A DNA stretch of 64,000 bases from Cryptomeria japonica (Eukaryota; Streptophyta; Pinopsida; Cupressales; Cupressaceae), in the NCBI RefSeq assembly GCF_030272615.1, contig NC_081411.1:42397140-42461139 (forward strand), written 5' to 3'. Positions 55,276 through 64,000 of this stretch are shown here, piece after piece. The translations under genes and the position numbers were made by a program. The first letter of the stretch is position 1. Each line of letters opens with the position of its first letter. Below the pieces are notes generated by a model. The model saw nothing but the letters and a program-made list of their open reading frames with translations. It was not told the DNA's origin and searched no databases.

Positions 55276-55573
55276 AGAACATGATTTTTCTCCATTGAAG
55301 AGTAGCTTCAGTGACATTTTTTCTGAGAATTGCAATGCATACCTCTTGATTCAGATTTTCAAGTTTTTGTATATTTAAAAAATTTTGATACAAATTTTGC
55401 TATAAATATATATGTATTTTGCTTTTCAATTTGGCATTGTTGTCAAAGGGGGAGTAGAAATATGTATGTGTGTTGTGAAAATTTTGTATGTATTTTTAAG
55501 GGTGAGTAGGAGTAGAAATATATGTGTACACTTTTTGTAAGCACACTTAGTTGTATAGTTGCAAAATTTTCTA

Positions 55574-55603
55574 AGTGTTGCCATCAATGCCAAAGGGGGA
55601 GAT
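55574..55603 (+). other. Polypurine tract of E
   Basis: GTTGCCATCAATGCC then AAAGGGGGAGAT, next to the LTR at 55604. An upstream version with TTTGGCATTGTTGTCAAAG and GGGGGAG lies at 55423-55453. Confidence 0.82.
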
Positions 55604-56669
55604 TGTTGGCTTGATGATGATTGTAATGAATGACTTCATATGTTGTCATTGATGGAACATGTACACACACATATGATCACATTATCTACGAGTGTTACTT
55701 CAAATTTATTTGTATTATATTGCTACAGGTATTGGAAGTTTTGCTTAGAGAGTATCAAACTGGTACATGGAGACAACCAATGTATATATTAAATATAGGA
55801 ATGACCCGACACCAACTTGAAGATCCACCAAAGATTATCAAAGGAGAAATGAAAGACAATCAGTTTACATGTTGATATGGTTAACTCCAACTGGTATTGA
55901 TGTTCCAACCGATATTTATTGATTGTGTGAGGAGTTATCCTAACCGACAATTTTTGGTGGTAATTTGTGATGAGTTATGTTTGATTGTCTAGATACACTG
56001 CACCTAGGGAATTCTAAATGTCTATATAATGACATATGATGAGATATGAGATATGTTGATTTGATGCGAAGATAGAAGTGTTAAGGTGTTGAGAGCATTG
56101 CAAAGTATGTTGGTAATGAAGTTTTGAAAGCGCAGAAAAGGATATATTTAAGCAAGTTGTGCTACTTCTAGATCACACCACCCGTTGTTTTCTAATCATT
56201 AAATAGTCAAATCCCCTAACCGGGTAAGCTCTAACAAGATTCACTGTACAAATCCTCTAACCAGGTGATCCATGAGTTTGGATTCAGAAATCCTCTACTG
56301 AGGTTACTCCTAACAGGGTACTACCTTTAATAGGGTATAGCTTTTAATAGAGCTTTGGGATCTTTAACATGATTCGCTCCTAGAAGAGCACTTTTGTAAG
56401 ACCTTAACAGGTCAGTTACCTATTACTGCAGTTAGTTAACTTGTGAGTCCCATCTCACCATGGTTTTTCCCATTTGGGTTTTCCATATATAAACACTTGT
56501 GTTATGGTGGATGTTTTACTTATTGTGAATGCTTTAATATCATTTTGAATAGCATGCATAATGTTTAACAAACTTGTTAAGTATATCTACTAGACAATGT
56601 TTAAAGTAGTATTGTTTTTGGTGTCATTGATTCACCCCCCCCACCTCTCAGTACTTTATAAGTCTATCA
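55604..56669 (+). repeat. LTR of E
   Basis: About 1066 bp from TGTTGGCTTG to an uncertain end near ctatca at 56669. TATATAA at 56023. The repeat array at about 56210-56411 has ten degenerate CTNTAAC units. Confidence 0.7.
56210..56411 (+). repeat. CTNTAACNGGG repeat array in the E LTR
   Basis: Ten degenerate units spaced 15-35 bp with cores such as cctaaccggg, tctaaccagg and cctaacaggg. The same kind of array occurs in the A and B LTRs. Confidence 0.6.
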
Positions 56670-56670
56670 A

Positions 56671-56743
56671 ATAACACAAGATATATCTTGGGAAAACCCT
56701 CATGAGGGAAAAATAAAGCCTCCAAAATCATCCATACTCCATT
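56671..56743 (+). repeat. 73-bp direct repeat, right copy
   Basis: Matches 53635-53707. The word cttgggaaaaccctcatgaggg is typical of copia LTR ends, so both copies probably come from an older minus-strand LTR. Confidence 0.8.
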
Positions 56744-57392
56744 ATATTAATCAACCATAAAGCATCATAGAGTTACAATGAATACCTCTGAACCATCAAG
56801 CCCTCCAATGCTTTCCCATGTTTCAAAGTATGAATCTACACATCCCATGCCATGCTTCACAAATACAAAACCTCCAAAGGACTTAATGCAATGGTATCCC
56901 AAAACCAACATCCAACCTTAACCACTAAATATGTGCTTTCTTTTATAGACAAAATCTCACACAAAAATAACTAGTGGTAGAGTAAAACCATGTGCTAACT
57001 ACCCCTTGACCCCACATTTAATATTGGGTACTAATTTTTCTCTTTTTAAATTCTTTTTCCCAATATTAAATAATTACAATATAATAATCCCAATGTTACA
57101 ATACAACTCATCAAGTGGCCCCGAGAATATTCCAAAGTAATCTCTACATGTTACACGTCCATGTGCAACATCAAATGAATAAATATTACATTACATGTCC
57201 ATGGAAAAATCACATAATAAATAAATATTACAATTACAACATTATTATGCAAAGAATACAACACCTATTTCCCAACAGATGGTGCTCCAAAATATAAATG
57301 AGTGAGATGATTAAAGTGGTTAAGAGCATTTATATGTAAGGAATCTAAGATGCAAAAAATGTTTCCTAATGCTAATCTACTGGGGGAGATAT
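56744..57392. other. Fragment of older LTR sequence, unassigned
   Basis: AT-rich, no coding signal. It contains tttcccaaca near 57270, which looks like an LTR edge, and tgggggagat at 57381, polypurine-like. No pair could be found. Confidence 0.4.
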
Positions 57393-58558
57393 TGTAAATT
57401 TTCTTATAAATATTAACTATTACAAAAATATAAACACAATTAGAAGAAGATTATGAACATGCATAAAGGTATACAATCATGAACACAAGATACAACCTAG
57501 GGAAAATTATTTTGGGAGAAAAACCCCACACTCCAAAAGCATATTACTTCATATTAGTGAAATACCATGTATAGTATAATATTTGTATGTTTCTTCTTCA
57601 ATAGGAGTCTACAATTGTCAACCCACTATCTTGATCAACTCTTATAGCATAAAGCTTCACCTAAAAAATACAACATACATAATTATCTCTAATATCACCT
57701 TTTATAGAGAAATACAACTTAAGATACAAGATGGGGTCATACAAAACACCTAAAACAATTTTGTCAACCCACTATCTTGATCAACTCTTATAGCATAGTT
57801 CACTTCACTTAAAAAACACAACATACATAATTTTCTCTAAGACAACCGTATATAGAGAAATACAACTCAAGAGGTAGCTTCTAGATGAAGATACAAGATA
57901 GGGTCATACAAAACACCTAGCACAATAATCCAACCACCTAAAAGCATGCAAATGAAACAAGTACATTTGTAAATGACAACCCACTCAATCCTCCAAAATT
58001 GGGCACCCAAAATTTACTATCTTGAGCTATGAAAGATGCTCTTGCATATATTACAATTGTCATACAAATCTATTACAAATATTGTCATAACTTGCAACAC
58101 TGACAATTACAAGAGAATCTATCATAATGAACCATAAATATAGCTTTTTTTATAGCTCACCATAACCCAATTTATGTTCCTACCTTCTCCTTGAAAAAGG
58201 TATCTCCTAACACTTGTCCATTGTGTCATGGAATATGTCATAAAGTTGTCATAAACTACCATAGATAGGTGTGTCATAGAATTTTTTCATATTTTTGTCC
58301 TTACATGACACTTATCACCTAGCTACACAAAAGTCTAATATCCTCTAAGAGGAATGCCTACCTTCATGTGAGGATAGAATAATCCATGTCCCCTTCCCAT
58401 TAGGATGATATATCAACATGCCAACTCTACTAGATGATGAAATAGCATGTGCAAGTGAAATTGTCCTTGCAGGCTCATAAATTAAACCAAATATTAAATA
58501 AATAAAATCAAATACCAATGTTAGGACTTGAAAAGGTTGATACACCTTAATCCCAACA
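57393..58558 (-). repeat. 3' LTR of the minus-strand copia relic
   Basis: 1166 bp with TG...CA ends (minus strand TGTTGGGATT to AATTTACA). It lies directly after the end of the copia pol at 58559, as a 3' LTR should. The other LTR is not in the window or is lost. Confidence 0.6.
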
Positions 58559-59840
58559 TTCTACCAATTGTCGTCCAAACCTTTCAAGAACCTATTAATA
58601 AATTGTAGTGCATTGAGAGGCCCATAGAACTAGAACACCATCTTAACTTTGTGCTCACAAGTTTTATCAATGTGTTTGCAACATTCATTAAAGTTTTAAG
58701 AATATCCAATTTTACCTTCCTATCCTCTACCATATTTCAAAAAAATGAAACTAAACATAAGTGCATTTTTTTATGGCATAGAAAGTTGGATTCTTTGCTA
58801 AGAAAATCACATTCTAACTGGAGACACAACATATCATAAAAGAATGAGTAGTTGTCATATACTATTATTGTGTCATTAACAAAGTGACTACAACTTTCCA
58901 CTTACTCATCCAACTAATAACACCACCATACATAGTGAACACATAACTGTCATTGGATCTTCTTTCATTAATTTCACCTACCCAATTTGAATCAACATAC
59001 CCATGAATACTCATAGAATGCCGAGGTCTAGTAGGATAACCATGATAACACTAGGAATACTTGAAAGTGCCCCCCAAATATTTGAACACTTTCTTAACTG
59101 CATCTTAATATAACCATCCAAGGCTAGCTATATATTAACTTAGGACTCCCACTACTTTGGAAATATTTGGTCTAGTATAGACCATATATAGCATATATAA
59201 TAGTTCCAAACTCACTGTTGTATGGTACATTGGTCATTTCCTCCACCTCAGTAGAAAATTTTGGGCAATCCTTCATAGATAATTTCATTCCTAATGCAAC
59301 AAGAACTTTCATAGATCTACAAGCTATCATAATGAATCTCTCTGATACTAAAATTACATACTCCAGCTTAATGAAATCTTTCTATTATCTTATTCTCTTC
59401 TTATATCCATCCCCAAAATGTACCTAGTTGCACCCAAATATTTTATTTTGAACTGTGTTGACAACTGAGACTTCAAGTCAAAAATCAAATGACAATACCA
59501 AAATAGTAACATATCATTCACATATAATGCAATAATGATAATGTGACCATCATTGTTTTTTAAGTAAACAAAATGATCATATATAGACCTCTCATGTTAA
59601 AAACTTAATACGTAGGTATCAAAATTTTGGTACCACATCCTAGGAGACTTTTTTAGATCATAGAAAGAGTTTTTCAACTTGTAAACTAGATTTTATATAC
59701 CTTTCACCATGAAGCACTTTGGTTATGACATATAAGTCTCTTCTTCCAAATCACAATGAAGGAATGTTGTCTTTGTATACATTTTATTGATTTCCCCATC
59801 ATGAACTATAGCAAGCTATAACATATATGTTCTCCATCAA
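58559..59840 (-). pseudogene. Copia RT/RNase H relic, minus strand
   Basis: Broken in many places, but read in pieces it follows Ty1/copia order. From 59840 downward: an RT end, a MKLSMKDCPK and TNVPYNSELGTIIYAIYGLY block (about 59330-59180), a VKKVFKYLGGTFKYS block (about 59090), SIHGYVDSNWVGEINERRS then GGVISWMSKWK (about 59005-58880), and the RNase H end LVSTKLRWCSSSMGL (about 58650). No intact frame. Its LTR follows at 58558. Confidence 0.75.
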
Positions 59841-59849
59841 GATGACAAA

Positions 59850-60787
59850 CTTGTAATTTTGGTTCTCTATATTGATGTCTTGTTGATTAGAGGGAGTTAC
59901 TCATCCACCATCAAGGCAATGGAAATTGCTCTACATGATAGATTTTTTATGACAAAGATGGATCTTTGGCATTACTTATTGGAGATTAGGATTAATCAAT
60001 CATCTTTAGGTATCTTACTTGGATAACCCATCTATTCACTTTATATACTATGTATATTTTGCATGTTTGACTGTTATTTGCATGGTTGTCTATTATTTTG
60101 CAGTGACTCTAATTTTGTTAGGGATCAAACTTGAGCCTAGGTTCTCTTTAGCCTTGGATTATGGCTCTTTATGTCAACAACTTATTAGGAGCCTCATCTA
60201 CTTAACACATACAAGACCCAAAATTTTATATGATGTGGGCGTGATCTCTCAATTCATGTAGGATAAACATGAGATGTATTGGAAAGAAACTAAGAAGATC
60301 CTCCACTACATTCTTGGGGTACTCATAATTGTGTAATTTAGTATATAGAAAGAATGGATATTGACTTGGTGGGACACAAAAAATTAGATTGGGCATGCAT
60401 TTCTCGGGATTGCAAGTCTACTTTAAAGTATTGCTTCTCATTTGGTTTTAGTCTATTTTGTTGGTTGACCAAAAATCACTCTATAATTTCTCTTTCATTG
60501 ATAGAAGCGGACTATTGAGGATTTGTTAATGCCACCACTAAGGATATTGGGCTTCAAAATATTCTCACTAAGTTTGGTATTCCATTCAAAAAGCCTACAA
60601 TCATATTATGTGATAATTGGAGTGTAATACATATCTCAAGGAATTGTGTTCATCACGAGAGGATGAAACACATTTAGATACATATTCACTACATTTGGGA
60701 GCTAGTTAAAAAAGGTATAGTTAATATTAATTATTGTTTAACATTTAAGTATACTATAGACATCTTCACCAAATCCTTCACATAAAG
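59850..60787 (+). pseudogene. Copia RT/RNase H relic, plus strand
   Basis: Runs opposite to the previous relic. LVILVLYIDVLLIRGSY near 59850 corresponds to the copia YVDD region with the Asp pair lost (YIDV). Then FFMTKMDLWHYLLEIRI (about 59945), LIRSLIYLTHTRPKILYDVG (60180-60240), a KETKKILHYILGV block (about 60290), and NCVHHERMKHI...IHYIWELVKKGIVNINY...DIFTKSF to about 60785. Several stops and shifts. No LTR is seen after it; a CT-rich tract follows at once. Confidence 0.75.
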
Positions 60788-61666
60788 CAATTTCCTTACC
60801 AACACCTCTATCCCTTCCTCCCTCCCTCTATATTGTTCTCTTTCTCTCTCTTATTGTTTCTCTCCCCTCTATATCCATTCTCTAGATCACCCTCTCTCAC
60901 CCAATATATAGGTCTCTTCCTCCCTCCCTCTTTACCTCACTACTTATCCTTCCCTAACTCATTACCCATCTCTCTCCCCCCTCAATCTCGCTCACCTCTA
61001 TCTCTTCCCCCTTAATCTCTCAACCTTCTCTCCCTAGGCTCTATGTCTCTCAACTCTATATCTCTCCCCTCTTTATCTCTTTCCCTCCCTCTCCACCTCT
61101 CTCTCTACCTCCTTATCCATCTTTCTCTCATTTCCAACTTCTCTCTCTCCCTCACCTCTCTACTTCTCCCCTCTCTAAATCTCTCACCCATTCCATGTCT
61201 ACCTCTCGCTTCTTCCCTCCTTAGTCCTCTCTTTCTCTTTGTTCCTCTCTCTCACTTTATCTCTCCCTCCCCTCTCTCAATCATCACATATCCTCTATTG
61301 TATAGGGTTTATGGAATTGGGTGTAGGACATAGGGTTTGGGGTATTGGTATGAAGTTTAAAATACAAGATTGATGGTATAGGTTTTAGCATGCATATGGT
61401 TGAGTGTATATTTTTAGTATTGATACTTACATCTATCTCTTCCTCACTCTCCCCATCTCTCTTTATTCTCTTCCTCATCTCTCTCTCCCATCTCTAGGTC
61501 CCTACCTCCCTTTCTTTTACTCTCAAACTCTATCTCCCTCTCCCTCCTTACCCCCATATCTATCACCCTTCCTCATTCTCTCGTATTCTCTCTTCCTCTC
61601 TTATTCTCTCTCTTTATTGTCCAGGTTCTCACCTCTCCCTCCTAAGCTATCTCTCTCTCCCCTCTT
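60788..61666. repeat. CT-rich low-complexity tract
   Basis: Nearly 0.9 kb of irregular ctctctccctc on the plus strand, with one ordinary insert at about 61295-61425. Open frames across it are composition artefacts. Confidence 0.85.
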
Positions 61667-61988
61667 TGTTGGCAATTGACACTCATCTAGTAAGGGCTTA
61701 TAACATTATGGATTGTCATTGATGGTAACTCATCATCTCAGGGTGAAAGGTTTCATTGTTTGGTTAACCGATATGCTTTACACTAACTGGCATTCACTTC
61801 ATCCTAACTAGGTTTTCATCCCAATAACTAGTCCTGATCCCGGTAACGTGTATATAGGTCCTGGTAATGGATAGGAACCGGCTAAAGAAATGTTTTGGTT
61901 TCAATTATGTCTTCATGGATTTTGGTGATAACGTGTGATGGTCGACATGGTCATTGGATTCATGTTTGATTTTTATTATGTATCAACA

Positions 61989-62046
61989 ACCGACATGTTT
62001 ATATCTTCATTATAGCCGACATGTTTATAATTTCATTACAGCCGAC
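61989..62046 (+). promoter_or_regulatory. RCCGAC cluster in the third C-type LTR
   Basis: ACCGAC at 61989, GCCGAC at 62015 and 62041, each followed by ATG and spaced 26 bp in a short tandem repeat. They lie just before a tatttaaa at about 62066. Same arrangement as in element C. Confidence 0.45.
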
Positions 62047-62662
62047 ATGATAGATGATAACATGGTATTTAAAGAAGATCACTTTAGAGATGGATCGTGT
62101 GGTGAGATACATGGATTGTGATGAGATTATGATGGCAAATTGATCAAAGATTCCCGCTATTCATTTTGGTTAGCGATTGTGTACAAATTCACATGCACAC
62201 CATAATCGATAGTAGAACAAAGCATCAAACAACTGATATATAGAGTAGGGTAACATTGAAATCACCAAAACTTATCCAACATGGTTCGATGGTATTTATA
62301 AGTGTAGATCAGGAATTGAGAATTCATCAAAGAAAATATCAAATTAGGACAATCACAAAACCTAGATTGCAATGAAAACATGAAGACAAGATATTCAAAA
62401 TGAAATCAAAGTAAACCAAATGCAGACATCTCCTTCATGTGGCTCCATTGTTCTTCTTTCACCTTCCAATTTGATGTTGTTCTCATCTACAAAGTGCATT
62501 TGCAAGTGGAAAGCAAGTTGTTGATGAAATTTGTAGCATAAGGTTACTCAAAAAATGTGATTGATTGATTGACAAAGGAACTCATCCAATTTATAGATAA
62601 ATTGGAGAAAAGACAAGATTAGCATGAAGAGATTTGAAAGGAAATTCAAATCAAGAATGGCA

Positions 62663-62770
62663 AAATTATGACAAGTGTATGACAAATTGCTATGCAAGGT
62701 GTTATGACAAATTATGACAATTTATGACAAATTATGACAAATTACTATGCAAGAAGTTATGACAAAAATT
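62663..62770 (+). repeat. Short tgacaaatta tandem repeats
   Basis: Repeated tatgacaaatt and tatgacaattt words with a duplicated ctatgcaag, inside the solo LTR. Confidence 0.65.
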
Positions 62771-63275
62771 TGAAATAGAAATAGAAATTAGGAGAAATTA
62801 GAAAATTAGGTTAGAAATGATGAATTGGAAATTAGGAAATTAGAAATTGATGAAATTAGAAAATTAGGTGAATTAATTAATAATTTTTCATTCATTAATT
62901 AATTCACAAAAAGAGGGGGAATTAATTAGCCAATTAAATAAATATTTAATTGTGACAAGAAGACTTAGGATAAATAAATAAATTATTTAACCTAGAGGGA
63001 AAATGACAAACAAGATTAAATGAATAAATCATAAAACCCTAGAAGATGAATTAGAAATGCAAGGACGACAATTAGGTCTTGACAAAAGATAATTGATGTA
63101 GGGTTGATTTGATCATGATTCTGACTGACAAAGGACCAGTGCTGATAAATGATTGAGATCGGGTGACAAAAATCAATGACAAATTGACCAAGATTGACAA
63201 GGAGATCAAATTGATAGGCGCCAATTGATGAGGAACAATGACTCATTGATCCAAATTGACACGATTGAAAAGGAC

Positions 63276-63473
63276 AAGGATCGATGACGAATCGATCACA
63301 AAATGACAAGATTGACAAGCACAAGGATCGATTACGAATCCATTTCGATCGCAAAATGATGAGATTGACGCGGACAAGGATTGATGACAAATCGATCGCA
63401 AAATGACAAGATTGACAAGAGGACAAGGATCGATGACAAATCGATCTCAAAATGACAAAATTGACAAGAGGAC
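63276..63473 (+). repeat. 49-bp tandem repeat, four copies, in the solo LTR
   Basis: Units start aaggatcgatgac and end gacaag(ag)gac, lengths about 47, 53, 49 and 49 bp. The last two are nearly the same. There are no unique spacers, so this is not a CRISPR array. Confidence 0.8.
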
Positions 63474-64000
63474 AAAACCCTAATTCTATCATCGATTAGG
63501 ATTGATGATGTCCAAAATGATGATTAATGAGCACGCACCATGATGCGACAGGATAAGATCGACCAAAATCATGACTGAAGATTGCTATCCACAAAACCTA
63601 ATTCGAAAGCGAGAAAAATGAAGAATGCAGAAGAAGGACTCAATGCTCGCAAATGATAAAGACCAAATGCGCAACATAGAAGAAATGTTAATGCAACGCA
63701 AGAACCCTAAAATAAGGCAATGCACAAATGTTAAAGTATGACTCCGCAAGCGTTGACCATTTTTAGACATCTACAATAAGTTCATCTTCATTTGTAATCA
63801 CTATGTAATATATTGTAAGTCAGTGAGACTTCATATCTTGTGTTTGAATAGTGAGCTCTAGGCGGTTGGCCTTTCTGCATGTGTAGACCCACTATGTAAT
63901 ATTTTTATACCTTGATCAAGTATATAGATATTGTGGGTATCAACCCCTCCATAGTTTTTCCCTTTGCAAGGTTTTCCATGCATAAATCTTGGTGTTATGG

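Larger units (their letters stand above)
53722..56669 (+). mobile_element. Element E: truncated relative of B and C, 3' half only
   Basis: It has decayed ORF2/3 sequence, a doubled polypurine tract (55423-55453 and 55574-55603) and one LTR (55604-56669). The 5' LTR, primer site and ORF1 are missing. The 30 bp before the LTR are the same as in B. Confidence 0.75.
62303..63775 (-). mobile_element. Solo LTR, TSD ATAAG
   Basis: 1473 bp with TGTAGAT...ATCTACA ends between ataag repeats (62298-62302 and 63776-63780), no internal domain. The minus-strand start TGTAGATGTCTAAAAATGG is gypsy-like. Orientation is taken from that end and is not certain. It sits within the C-type LTR. Confidence 0.8.
61667..64000 (+). 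repeat. C-type LTR, split by a solo LTR and cut by the window edge
   Basis: Begins TGTTGGCAATTGACACTC as the C LTR does. It is interrupted at 62303-63775, and from 63776 resumes with the part matching 51546 onward (gtgtgcct...catgtgtaggccc, then the gtttttccc word). Whether it is a 5' or 3' LTR cannot be told. Confidence 0.8.

Noticed and set aside
57381..57400. Plus-strand polypurine tract and LTR start (tgggggagat then tgtaaa)
   Set aside because: The same LTR is better explained as the 3' LTR of the minus-strand copia relic that ends at 58559; the purine run may belong to the older target.
60833..61679. Leu/Ser/Pro-rich frames
   Set aside because: Translations of CT-rich low-complexity DNA, with no start context or homology.
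63276..63473. CRISPR-like array
   Set aside because: Units abut one another without unique spacers, and the setting is a plant LTR.

Overview
This window is plant nuclear DNA made almost entirely of nested LTR retrotransposons. I found no host gene, tRNA, rRNA or CRISPR array. The evidence is tRNA-iMet-type primer sites (TGGTATCAGAGC), polypurine tracts next to TG...CA LTRs, 5-bp target-site duplications (TSDs), Tat-type Ty3/gypsy and Ty1/copia pol relics, and AT-rich spacers. The density and depth of nesting suggest a very large genome, possibly a gymnosperm; the species cannot be fixed from this sequence alone.

Layout. (1) Positions 1-34417 hold one minus-strand element, A, cut off by the left window edge. 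It encodes a conserved ORF2 (81-1574) and a coiled-coil, multi-zinc-knuckle ORF1 (14815-16168). Three insertions have split it. G1 is a complete Tat-lineage gypsy element (1648-14370, TSD AATAA). L1 is a non-coding element with 4.8-kb LTRs (16665-33618, TSD TAAAG). G2 is a pol-less gypsy relative (26412-31757) lying inside the right LTR of L1. (2) 34418-37231 is unassigned AT-rich sequence. (3) 37232-51915 is a plus-strand element, C (TSD AAACC). Its left LTR contains a complete minus-strand relative, B (37311-45067, TSD ATAGA). (4) 51916-61666 is older, broken material: a truncated relative E (to 56669), two opposed copia pol relics (58559-60787) and a CT-rich tract. (5) 61667 to the right edge is another C-type LTR, split by a solo LTR (62303-63775, TSD ATAAG).

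The candidate for a new system is the A/B/C/E family. Its LTR, primer site and doubled polypurine tract look like those of Sireviruses. The space between the LTRs is filled by a coiled-coil/CCHC ORF1 and a long ORF2/3 of unknown function, with no recognisable protease, reverse transcriptase, RNase H or integrase. B is complete, so the missing pol is not a truncation artefact in that copy. Members would need enzymes from an autonomous partner.

A second notable item is in G1: between pol and the 3' LTR it carries an antisense plant-mobile-domain gene that still has introns. The older ORFs are mostly broken by nonsense transitions rather than frameshifts, as expected from deamination of methylated cytosines.
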